From Pseudomonadota bacterium (lineage in GTDB: Bacteria; Desulfobacterota; Desulfobulbia; Desulfobulbales; JAGXFP01): a stretch of DNA of 6,176 nucleotides. Shown piece by piece: positions 1 to 5,987 of the stretch (within the stretch, counting starts at the first letter, position 1; each line of letters begins with the position of its first letter). The stretch spans positions 1-6,176 of the forward strand of contig DAOVJK010000189.1 of assembly GCA_030673265.1 (NCBI GenBank). Direction: 5' to 3'. The translations under genes were made by a program, and so were the position numbers. The notes under the pieces are model-generated. The model ran no database searches, was not told where the DNA came from, and saw only the letters and a list, made by a program, of their open reading frames with translations.

Positions 1-182
1 CTATACGGATATATCGGCTGGCCCGCAGGGTGAGTAGTTTCGAAGTCTGCGCTATCTGAAAAACAAACCATGTATTTCATTTAGTACAAACTTTGACCTT
101 GATATTCCACAACAACCAAAGGTTTAACACACAAGTACAACCAGTTAAAATGACTTTTCAAAAATACTCATGAAATATGCGG
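1..182. other. Upstream region without a supportable gene
   Basis: No gene can be supported here. A forward reading frame open from the window edge stops at 31-33, with visible residues LYGYIGWPAG, and could be the tail of an upstream gene. A reverse frame starting at 80 or 71 is open to the left edge (26 or 23 codons) but has no good ribosome binding site. Too little of either is present to choose. The stretch from about 60 to 180 is AT-rich and looks intergenic. It contains scattered TTAACA/TTAAAA words at 124-129 and 145-150, roughly in 10-11 bp steps with the Pho box downstream, but these are weak in such AT-rich sequence. Confidence 0.5.
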
Positions 183-190
183 GCTAACCA
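166..190. repeat. Left copy of a cluster-flanking inverted repeat
   Basis: TGAAATATGCGGG at 171-183 is the exact reverse complement of CCCGCATATTTCA at 6062-6074. Extending both sides gives 20 matches over 25 positions, after which similarity ends. The right edge of this copy overlaps the first GCTAAC unit of the Pho box. The arrangement could be the terminus of an insertion sequence lying to the left, or one copy of a dispersed short repeat. No transposase is visible. Confidence 0.6.
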
Positions 191-237
191 TCTTTGCATG
201 AAATGCTAACCAAAAGCTAACAATCCTCGTCCATAGT
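183..237 (+). promoter_or_regulatory. Pho box array and -10 of the pst promoter
   Basis: GCTAAC occurs at 183-188, 205-210 and 216-221. These positions are 22 and 11 bp apart, so all lie in one 11-bp register, and the slot at 194-199 is degenerate. Pho boxes are direct repeats of a 6-7 bp unit with an 11-bp period that replace the -35 element. The unit here, CTAACA/CTAACC, is closer to the Bacillus PhoP word TTAACA than to the E. coli CTGTCAT. CATAGT at 232-237, 4 of 6 to TATAAT, lies about 10 bp past the last unit, the distance expected for an activator-dependent -10. The leader to the pstS start would be about 85 nt. Binding by a PhoB/PhoP-type response regulator is inferred. Confidence 0.7.
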
Positions 238-314
238 AGACCTAAGAAACAATTCAGTATTGGCTTCATTATCTCATCATGCTTCTGACACTATGACCAG
301 GGGCAGACTATTTC

Positions 315-320
315 AGGAGG
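315..320 (+). promoter_or_regulatory. Ribosome binding site that sets the pstS start
   Basis: AGGAGG lies 8 nt before the ATG at 329. The in-frame ATG at 260 has no comparable site and would place 23 polar residues before the lipoprotein signal peptide. Confidence 0.9.
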
Positions 321-328
321 ATCTTATC

Positions 329-1219
329 ATGAACAACACACTCGGGAAATTCATCTGGTTGCTCGGCTTATCCTGGCTACTTCTGGTCAGTGGTTGTTCA
401 GACCGCACCGACCAGGGCAACACGGCAGAGAAACCAAGTGCGGCAGGCCGGTATCTCACCATTAAAGGGTCTGATACCATGGTGCATCTGGTCAGCAGTT
501 GGGCGGAACAATTCATGGCTGATTTTCCCGATGTCGATCTCTCGGTGACCGGCGGCGGATCAGGTACCGGTATCGCCGCTTTATTAAACGGCACCACTGA
601 TATCTGCGCGGCCTCACGTAAAATCAAAGAAAAAGAAATGCAGATCGCCGCCGCCAAGGGCATCAATCCCGTTGAGTTTTCAGTGGCACTGGATGGCATT
701 GCGGTGGTCGTTAACCCCACCAATCCGGTTGAAGAATTAACCATTGAAGAGTTGGGGAAAATATTCACCGGCATGATCAATAATTGGCAGCAGGTAGGAG
801 GCCCGGACAAACCGATCATATTACTGTCAAGGGAATCGAGTTCCGGAACTTTTGTCTTCTTTCAGGAAAGAGTCCTGGCCAAAAAGGATTACAGCGACAA
901 GGCCCTTTTTATGCCGGGGACTTCAGCGATCATCAATAATACCATAACCGACAAGTGGTCCATTGGTTATGTTGGCCTTGGCTACACCAGGGATGCCAAG
1001 GATAAGGTCAAGATTATAAATGTGGCTGAGAGGCTTGGCAGCCCGGCCATTACTCCCTCGGAAAAGAGCGTCAAAGACGGCTCATACCCGATTGCCCGCC
1101 CCCTGTTCCTTTACGTTAACGATAAGCACGCAAAGACAACCCAGGATTTCATCGATTTTGCCCTGGGCGAAGCCGGGCAGGAAACCGTCCGTCAAGCCGG
1201 ATACGTCAAGATAAAATAG
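329..1219 (+). CDS. pstS: Phosphate ABC transporter substrate-binding lipoprotein PstS
   Basis: This is the periplasmic phosphate-binding component of the Pst importer, 296 aa. It starts at 329 because a strong AGGAGG precedes that ATG and the next residues form a signal peptide. A lipobox LVSGC places the lipidated cysteine at residue 23, so the mature protein should be membrane-anchored. A serine- and glycine-rich linker leads into a PBP-like fold of the short PstS type. Visible ligand motifs are GSDT (47-50), GGGSGTG (75-81), DICAASR (91-97) and SRESSSGT (167-174). Aligned by motif with E. coli PstS, Thr50, Ser78, Arg168, Ser172, Gly173 and Thr174 match phosphate ligands. The positions of Asp56 and Asp137 are Ser96 and Ser170. 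This agrees with what I recall of the short PstS subfamily. Its position directly behind the Pho box and ahead of pstC supports the call. It could in principle bind a related oxyanion, but the operon makes phosphate by far the likeliest. Confidence 0.95.
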   Translation: MNNTLGKFIWLLGLSWLLLVSGCSDRTDQGNTAEKPSAAGRYLTIKGSDTMVHLVSSWAEQFMADFPDVDLSVTGGGSGTGIAALLNGTTDICAASRKIKEKEMQIAAAKGINPVEFSVALDGIAVVVNPTNPVEELTIEELGKIFTGMINNWQQVGGPDKPIILLSRESSSGTFVFFQERVLAKKDYSDKALFMPGTSAIINNTITDKWSIGYVGLGYTRDAKDKVKIINVAERLGSPAITPSEKSVKDGSYPIARPLFLYVNDKHAKTTQDFIDFALGEAGQETVRQAGYVKIK

Positions 1220-1232
1220 GACATTACCGACC

Positions 1233-2099
1233 ATGTTCAAGGATAAAGCAATCAAAGGGGTTTTTGTCGGGATGGCCTCGACCAGTATTTTTATAATGCT
1301 GCTTATCTTTGTCTTCTTGTTCAAGGAGGCCTTTCCCTTTATAAAACATCCCGGCCTGTCGTCACTGCTCGATATGAAATGGGTCCCGGTTTCTTTCCAG
1401 CAAGAGCGGTTCGGCCTCCTGCCCCTGGCATCAGGAACCTGCCTGATCACAATGCTGGCAATGCTCTTTGCCGTACCGGTTTCTTTTTTTTCCTCAATCT
1501 ACATCGCCGAAGTGGCCAGGCCGATGGAAAGGGAAATATTAAAGCCGTTTATCGAACTGCTCGCCAGCATCCCTTCGGTCGTTCTGGGTTTTTTTGGCCT
1601 GATCGTCCTGGCGCCGCTGATAAAGAGTTTTTTTGGCTTACAAAGTGGCCTTAATGCAATCTCAGGTTCAATCCTTCTGGCCCTGATGGCAACCCCGACC
1701 ATTATTTCGGTTTCCGAAGACGCCATAAACAGTGTGCCGTCGTCCTACAAAAATGCCTCGCTTGCCCTCGGGGCCAGCCGGGTCCAGACGATCTTCAAAG
1801 TTGTCGTCCCGGCCGCGCTGCCGGGGATTATCGCGGCAGTAATGCTGGGGGCCGGTCGGGTGATTGGCGAAACAATGGCGGTACTGATGGTCACCGGCAA
1901 TGCCGCCCGGATAACCGCTAATCCGCTTGAATCAGTCAGGACTATGACCGCCACTATTGCTGCGGAAATGGGCGAAGTACCGTTTGGCAGCACCCATTAT
2001 CAGGCCTTGTTCTGGGTCGGAATTGTCTTGCTTGTCATGACCTTTTCTCTCAATGTCTTTTCCCAGAAAATCCTAAAAAAATATGGGGCGTTTAAATGA
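1233..2099 (+). CDS. pstC: Phosphate ABC transporter permease PstC
   Basis: PstC is one of the two inner-membrane subunits that form the phosphate channel, here 288 aa. The N-terminal membrane helix is about residues 9-30. A short loop containing KWVPVSF is followed by the core permease domain from about residue 60 with five further hydrophobic segments. The cytoplasmic coupling loop that docks on PstB is the EAA-type motif at about 175-199 (ASLALGASRVQ, then VVPAALPGI). GRVIGETMAV at 208-217 matches the conserved Arg/Glu segment of PstC that has been implicated in phosphate transport. The length is typical of compact PstC proteins. The gene starts 13 nt after pstS, with AGGA at 1218-1221 overlapping the pstS stop. 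The start of pstA overlaps its stop codon, indicating translational coupling. The gene contains three T-runs of 7-8 bases, all read as Phe codons, and the frame is intact. Confidence 0.95.
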   Translation: MFKDKAIKGVFVGMASTSIFIMLLIFVFLFKEAFPFIKHPGLSSLLDMKWVPVSFQQERFGLLPLASGTCLITMLAMLFAVPVSFFSSIYIAEVARPMEREILKPFIELLASIPSVVLGFFGLIVLAPLIKSFFGLQSGLNAISGSILLALMATPTIISVSEDAINSVPSSYKNASLALGASRVQTIFKVVVPAALPGIIAAVMLGAGRVIGETMAVLMVTGNAARITANPLESVRTMTATIAAEMGEVPFGSTHYQALFWVGIVLLVMTFSLNVFSQKILKKYGAFK

Positions 2100-2947
2100 C
2101 CCATAATCTGACAGAAAAACTGGTCATCAGCGGCTTGCGTTTTGCCACCTACGCCATAGTTATTGTAATCGGCTATATCCTGTTTGACATCATCTGGCAC
2201 GGCCTCCCGGTGCTCGACTGGCGATTTCTTACCGAGATGCCAAGACGCGGTGGCGCCGAGGGCGGCATTTTCCCGGCAATAGTTGGCACGATCTATCTGA
2301 TTGCCGGGACAATAATTATTGCCCTGCCTTTCGGAGTGGGCAGCGCCATATATCTTTCGGAGTACGCCAGCCGGAACAGGTTAACCGAGACGATCCGGCT
2401 GGCCATCATTACCCTGGCCGGGGTCCCTTCGATTGTCTTCGGTCTGTTCGGCTTGGGACTTTTTGTCCTTTACTTCAATTTTGGCCCTTCCATTCTGGCC
2501 GGTAGTATTACCCTGGCCTGCATGGTTCTACCCACAATAATTGTTACCAGCGAAGAGGCTTTGCGAGCCGTGCCTAAATCATTCCGTGAAGGCAGTCTGG
2601 CCCTCGGCACCACCAAGTGGCAGGCGATAAGGACAAACGTTCTGCCCTACTCTTTTGGCGGTATAATTACCGGAGCAATTCTCGGAATCGGGCGGGCCGC
2701 TGGGGAGACTGCCCCCATCTTACTTACGGTGGCGGCATTTTTCCTCCCCAGATTACCGAAGAGTATCTTTGACCAGGTCATGGCATTGCCATATCACCTT
2801 TACATTCTGGCGACCCAGCATCCCGACACCAGCAAAGTCTTGCCGTTACAATACGGGACCGCCCTGGTTCTGCTTATTCTGGTTTTGGGTTTAAGCCTGG
2901 GCGCGATCATTACCCGCTCACATTTCAGGAGAAAATATCGATGGTAG
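2096..2947 (+). CDS. pstA: Phosphate ABC transporter permease PstA
   Basis: PstA is the second channel subunit of the Pst importer and pairs with PstC in the inner membrane. It is 283 aa. A first membrane helix spans about residues 16-34. The loop GLPVLDWRFLTEMPRRGGAE is a PstA hallmark, and the transport domain begins near GGIFPAIVGT (56-65). The PstB-docking EAA-type loop lies at about 166-190 (GSLALGTTKWQAI, then LPYSFGGI). GRAAGETAP at 199-207 is the counterpart of the PstC GRVIGETMAV segment and carries the conserved arginine. The C-terminal half contains the PstA-typical MALPYHLYILATQ region. The start codon overlaps the pstC stop as ATGA, with a weak GGGG at 2085-2088, so translation probably depends on coupling. 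Its last seven bases overlap pstB. Confidence 0.95.
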   Translation: MTHNLTEKLVISGLRFATYAIVIVIGYILFDIIWHGLPVLDWRFLTEMPRRGGAEGGIFPAIVGTIYLIAGTIIIALPFGVGSAIYLSEYASRNRLTETIRLAIITLAGVPSIVFGLFGLGLFVLYFNFGPSILAGSITLACMVLPTIIVTSEEALRAVPKSFREGSLALGTTKWQAIRTNVLPYSFGGIITGAILGIGRAAGETAPILLTVAAFFLPRLPKSIFDQVMALPYHLYILATQHPDTSKVLPLQYGTALVLLILVLGLSLGAIITRSHFRRKYRW

Positions 2948-3717
2948 GTCAGGAATTTTCCAATAACAGGGCTATTGAGGTTAACAGTCTCAATTTTTAT
3001 TACGGTGATAGCCAGGCATTATTCGATATCAATATAGCGATCCCCCGCAAAATGGTTACGGCCCTGATCGGCCCTTCAGGTTGCGGCAAATCGACCTTTC
3101 TTCGCACCCTGAACCGGATGAACGACATCATCGATGATGTTCGCCTTGACGGCAGGATCATGGTCGATGGCGATGATATTTATGATTCGAAAATGAACAT
3201 TGTTACCTTGCGCAAAAAAGTGGGGATGGTCTTCCAGAAATCAAACCCCTTCCCCAAGTCGATCTTTGACAATGTCGCGTATGGCCCCCGTATTCACGGC
3301 ACCAAGAGTAACAGCCAGCTGGCCGAAATCGTCGAAAAAAGCCTGGAAAGATCAGGTTTGTGGGAAGAGGTTAAAGACCGCCTCGATGACAGCGCCCTGG
3401 GGCTGTCGGGCGGGCAGCAACAAAGGCTCTGCATCGCCAGGGCCCTGGCCGTTCAACCTGAAATACTGTTGATGGACGAACCGGCCTCGGCTCTGGACCC
3501 TCGCTCAACGACCAAAGTCGAAGATCTTATTGGTGAATTAAAAAAGGATTATACCATTATCATTGTTACCCATAACATGCAGCAGGCGGCCAGGGACTCC
3601 GACCATACTGCCTTTTTTTATGAAGGTCGGCTGGTGGAGTACGATGAAACCAGTAATTTATTTACCAACCCCAAGGAAAAGCAGACCGAAGATTATATTA
3701 CCGGCCGATTCGGTTGA
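2941..3717 (+). CDS. pstB: Phosphate ABC transporter ATP-binding protein PstB
   Basis: PstB is the cytoplasmic ATPase that powers phosphate import through PstC and PstA, here 258 aa, the usual length. All nucleotide-binding elements are present: an aromatic A-loop at Tyr20/Tyr21, Walker A GPSGCGKST (44-52), a Q-loop with Gln99, the signature LSGGQQQR (155-162), Walker B LLMDEP (176-181), the D-loop SALD (183-186) and the switch His211. FLRTLNRMND after Walker A and QKSNPFPKSIFDNVAYGPR after the Q-loop distinguish PstB from other ABC ATPases. The C-terminal NPKEKQTEDYITGRFG is also a PstB signature. The start at 2941 is backed by AGGAG at 2927-2931, 9 nt upstream, inside the end of pstA. No key residue is missing, so the protein should be active. 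Confidence 0.97.
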   Translation: MVGQEFSNNRAIEVNSLNFYYGDSQALFDINIAIPRKMVTALIGPSGCGKSTFLRTLNRMNDIIDDVRLDGRIMVDGDDIYDSKMNIVTLRKKVGMVFQKSNPFPKSIFDNVAYGPRIHGTKSNSQLAEIVEKSLERSGLWEEVKDRLDDSALGLSGGQQQRLCIARALAVQPEILLMDEPASALDPRSTTKVEDLIGELKKDYTIIIVTHNMQQAARDSDHTAFFYEGRLVEYDETSNLFTNPKEKQTEDYITGRFG

Positions 3718-3720
3718 AAA

Positions 3721-3725
3721 AGGAG
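3721..3725 (+). promoter_or_regulatory. Ribosome binding site that sets the phoU start
   Basis: AGGAG lies 6 nt before the ATG at 3732. An in-frame TTG at 3714 could extend the protein by six residues, but it would lie upstream of this site and has none of its own. Confidence 0.85.
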
Positions 3726-3731
3726 TGGATA

Positions 3732-4400
3732 ATGTCAAGGCACCTACAACGAGAGATAGACAATCTGAAGAAAAAACTGCTGGTTATGGGTTCGGTCGTG
3801 GAAGACATGGTTTATCTTGCCACCAAATCCGTTATCAACCGTGACGGGCGGATGGCAAAAGATATCATCACCCGCGATCCGGAAGTGGATGAGATGGAAG
3901 TTGAGATCGAAGAAGACTGCTTAAAGATCCTGGCCCTCCATCAACCGGTAGCAGTAGATCTGCGTTTTATCATTGCTGTTTTAAAGATCAATAGCGACCT
4001 GGAAAGAGTTGGCGATCTTGCCGTAAACATCGCCGAACGTGCTATCTACCTTGCTGACCAAAAAAATGTTTTCTTTGCCGAGATTACGGCTGAAATGGCC
4101 CTCAAGGTTGAAAACATGCTGAGTCAATCTATAGATTCGCTGGTCAATATGGATGTCCCTTTAGCACACCGGGTCCGGGCAGAGGACGACAAGGTTGATG
4201 AGCTGAACCGGGATATGTATGCCAGGCTTAAAGAAGAATTGATTGCCCACCCACAGGATATCAATTGTCTCCTGCATACTCTGTCGGTAGGCCGGCATCT
4301 TGAAAGAATGGCCGATCACGCCACCAATATTGCCGAAGATGTAGTCTATCTTGTCGAAGCGGAAATAGTCAGGCATACACCTGAGGTTTTTAAGGATTGA
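3732..4400 (+). CDS. phoU: Phosphate transport and signalling regulator PhoU
   Basis: PhoU is a cytoplasmic, all-helical protein that couples the state of the Pst transporter to the PhoR-type kinase and restrains phosphate uptake when phosphate is plentiful. The protein is 222 aa, close to the family norm, and consists of two repeats of a three-helix unit. Each repeat carries the metal-cluster signature ExxxDxxxN: Glu91, Asp95 and Asn99 in SDLERVGDLAVNIAE, and Glu191, Asp195 and Asn199 in RHLERMADHATNIAE. The two motifs are exactly 100 residues apart, a clean picture of the internal duplication. The phrase LHQPVAVDLRFI in repeat one is also typical. It lies 14 nt after pstB and is the last gene before a terminator. 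It most likely acts on a PhoR-like kinase encoded elsewhere, since none is in the window. Confidence 0.95.
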   Translation: MSRHLQREIDNLKKKLLVMGSVVEDMVYLATKSVINRDGRMAKDIITRDPEVDEMEVEIEEDCLKILALHQPVAVDLRFIIAVLKINSDLERVGDLAVNIAERAIYLADQKNVFFAEITAEMALKVENMLSQSIDSLVNMDVPLAHRVRAEDDKVDELNRDMYARLKEELIAHPQDINCLLHTLSVGRHLERMADHATNIAEDVVYLVEAEIVRHTPEVFKD

Positions 4401-4411
4401 CCGGAGATAAA

Positions 4412-4430
4412 GGCCCTTGAATCAAGGTCC
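4412..4430 (+). other. Small hairpin after phoU
   Basis: CCTTG at 4415-4419 pairs with CAAGG at 4423-4427 around an AAT loop, and GG/CC extends the stem past one mismatch. There is no T-run, so it is not a terminator by itself. It could protect the 3' end of the pst mRNA or be fortuitous. Confidence 0.4.
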
Positions 4431-4465
4431 AGGAACTTATATTGGCGGGAGACAATGACTTCGGG

Positions 4466-4484
4466 TCGGCCCCGGGCCGATTTT
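4466..4484 (+). terminator. Rho-independent terminator of the pst-phoU operon
   Basis: TCGGCC at 4466-4471 pairs perfectly with GGCCGA at 4475-4480 around a 3-nt loop and is followed by TTTT at 4481-4484. The stem is short but almost all G-C, and it lies 66 nt after the phoU stop. The T-run is only four bases, so read-through is possible. Confidence 0.75.
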
Positions 4485-4527
4485 AATAGCAGACAACTTT
4501 ATTTCATTACATAAATGACAACCCAGA

Positions 4528-4556
4528 TTAAGAGAGGCGCGTTCGAGCTATATAGT
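4528..4556 (+). promoter_or_regulatory. Sigma70-like promoter of the HAMP-permease unit
   Basis: TTAAGA at 4528-4533 (4 of 6 to TTGACA) and TATAGT at 4551-4556 (5 of 6 to TATAAT) are separated by an ideal 17 bp. Transcription would begin near 4562-4564, giving a leader of about 50 nt. No 11-bp Pho repeat is visible here, which suggests this unit is not under direct Pho control. Confidence 0.6.
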
Positions 4557-4558
4557 GT

Positions 4559-4611
4559 AAATTTTCCCCATTATCAGCCCAGCAAGACAGCCTTAAATCA
4601 TTGGGGAATTT
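4559..4611 (+). promoter_or_regulatory. Possible leader hairpin masking a ribosome binding site
   Basis: TTCCCCA at 4564-4570 pairs with TGGGGAA at 4602-4608. AAA/TTT (4559-4561 with 4609-4611) can extend the helix past a two-base bulge, and the loop is about 31 nt. The right arm contains GGGGA (4603-4607), the only Shine-Dalgarno candidate for the ATG at 4612. Folding would therefore hide it. The left arm begins almost at the predicted transcription start. Translational control is an inference from this geometry. Confidence 0.4.
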
Positions 4612-5229
4612 ATGACAGAAAAATCAGGATACAGTTTACAACGAACCATGCTGGTCTATTTTCTGCTGATTGGCGTCGCCTCGCTGTTCGTCAGCTTTGA
4701 ATTTATTGCCGATACCCACAGCCAGGAGTTGAAGCAGGGACTGATCGATAACTTCCAGAAATACTCCCAGGCCGAAATGGTTATTGACGATGTATTTCAA
4801 CCGATCGAGAAGATCAGAAACAAAGCTATCCTGATGATCGCCATCATCGTCTTCGTGATGGTCATCGTCCTCACCATGTTCACCAAGAATATTACTGAAC
4901 CCCTCCAACATATGATCGAAATATCAAAAAAGCTGGCGACGGGCGACCTGCGGCAGACTATTGAGATTCAATCCGGCAACGAACTTGGTGAACTTGGCAA
5001 CGTCATTAACGAGCTATCCAGCAATTTGCAAGAAACCACCATGCTTTCTAAAAACGTCTGCATGATCGGCGTCGCCTCCATTAGCAAAACCTTAGAGATA
5101 CTAAGCAAAGAGAATCTCATCTCCGCAGACAGAGAAAAGATCCGCCAGGAACTTGACAGCCTGCGTCACGAGCTTGCTTCCCTTGACGGCCTGGTTAACT
5201 GTTTCCATTTCTACTCCAGCGAAAAATGA
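4612..5229 (+). CDS. Membrane HAMP-domain protein without a known output domain
   Basis: This 205-aa protein has the front half of a membrane sensor. Helix one is about residues 12-33, a short periplasmic stretch is 34-70, and helix two is about 71-91. A HAMP linker runs from about 91 to 143, marked by ITEPL (94-98), the central GDL (111-113) and ELGELG (124-129). HAMP modules relay conformational change from membrane helices to a cytoplasmic output domain. Here only about 62 residues follow. They are predicted helical, with a charged coil at about 165-190, and no H-box, ATPase, cyclase or chemoreceptor signature. The last stretch (SLDGLVNCFHFYSS) faintly resembles the second helix of a kinase dimerisation domain, which is speculative. 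Two cysteines (150, 197) are noted. The stop overlaps the start of the permease gene as ATGA, so the two are probably made together. Weak GGGGA 4 nt before the ATG supports the start. Function is unknown. Confidence 0.85.
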   Translation: MTEKSGYSLQRTMLVYFLLIGVASLFVSFEFIADTHSQELKQGLIDNFQKYSQAEMVIDDVFQPIEKIRNKAILMIAIIVFVMVIVLTMFTKNITEPLQHMIEISKKLATGDLRQTIEIQSGNELGELGNVINELSSNLQETTMLSKNVCMIGVASISKTLEILSKENLISADREKIRQELDSLRHELASLDGLVNCFHFYSSEK

Positions 5230-5987
5230 TTACCGAACCCTGGATAGCCTTACCAGCCGGCATAATCATAGCCACTGTTGTTTCATCAATCGGCCTGGGC
5301 GGCGGGGTCCTCTGGATGCCCCTCTTCCTGATCCTGCTGAAAATGGCGCCGGGAACCGCCGTAGTGACCTCCTTGCTGATCCAGACCGCCGGAATGGGAT
5401 CCAGCAGTTACGCCTACGCCAGACAAAAATGCGTCGACCCGAAACTAGCAATGTTCTTCCTGATCATCGCCCTGCCTGGACTTGTGGTCGGAGCCAAATT
5501 CGCCCACCGATTAAACCAGGCGCAAATGGAAATGATCCTCGGTCTACTGGTGATGGCGACAGCTCTATGGTTCGTCTCCTCAAACCAGAAATATGCCGTT
5601 AAGGGCAGGGTCAGGATCGAGTTGCGGAAGTCCTGCCGCTATGCATGGCTGGTGGCATTGATGGCTGTTGGCAGCGGCATGCTCAGTGTCAGTATGGGCG
5701 AATGGCTGGTCCCGATAATGCGCGGCAAACTGGCGATGAGGATGCAGAGTGCTATCGGCACCAGTATCATAATCATCTTCGGCACCTGTATCGGCGGTTC
5801 GGCAGCCCACCTGCTCATGGGTGGCAGGGCCGAACTCGCGGTGGTGCTATGGGCGGTTCCCGGGGTCATAATTGGCGGCCAGATCGGGCCCCGAATTACC
5901 TCCAGAATCAACGAAAGACTTTTAAAGGAGATCTTTATCTTCCTGTTAACCCTGCTCGGCATCCATCTGATCTACAATGCTTACTAA
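5226..5987 (+). CDS. TauE/SafE family (TSUP) anion permease
   Basis: This is an integral membrane protein of 253 aa, typical for the TauE/SafE family. Members move sulfite, sulfoacetate, other sulfur-containing anions or organic anions across the inner membrane. It has the family's two-fold repeat. The first half carries IGLGGGVLWMP (22-32) and GTAVVTSLL (43-51), and the second half carries SMGEWLVP (156-163) and SAIGTSIII (175-183). Seven or eight hydrophobic segments are visible, and a basic loop at about 120-138 separates the halves. Glu159 replaces a hydrophobic residue found at the matching position of the first half. The gene starts inside the stop codon of the HAMP gene and has no convincing ribosome binding site of its own, so translation should depend on coupling. 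The substrate cannot be read from sequence. Location after the pst operon makes an oxyanion plausible, but the terminator and separate promoter weaken a phosphate link. Confidence 0.88.
   Translation: MITEPWIALPAGIIIATVVSSIGLGGGVLWMPLFLILLKMAPGTAVVTSLLIQTAGMGSSSYAYARQKCVDPKLAMFFLIIALPGLVVGAKFAHRLNQAQMEMILGLLVMATALWFVSSNQKYAVKGRVRIELRKSCRYAWLVALMAVGSGMLSVSMGEWLVPIMRGKLAMRMQSAIGTSIIIIFGTCIGGSAAHLLMGGRAELAVVLWAVPGVIIGGQIGPRITSRINERLLKEIFIFLLTLLGIHLIYNAY

Noticed and set aside
1..80. Partial genes at the left edge on either strand
   Set aside because: Only 10 forward codons or 26 reverse codons are visible, with no recognisable motif and no clear ribosome binding site.
260..328. Upstream in-frame start for pstS at 260
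   Set aside because: It lacks a ribosome binding site and would put 23 polar residues ahead of the lipoprotein signal peptide. The ATG at 329 has AGGAGG at ideal distance.
1484..1634. Three T-runs of 7-8 bases in pstC as phase-variation tracts
   Set aside because: They encode Phe codons in membrane helices, the frame is intact, and similar 7-base runs occur in pstB and phoU, so they look like ordinary codon use.
3714..3731. TTG start for phoU at 3714
   Set aside because: The AGGAG at 3721-3725 lies downstream of it and serves the ATG at 3732. Homologues begin near MSRHLQREI.
4492..4522. Pair of GACAAC words as a second Pho box before the HAMP gene
   Set aside because: They are 25 bp apart, which does not fit the 11-bp period, and neighbouring slots show no similarity.
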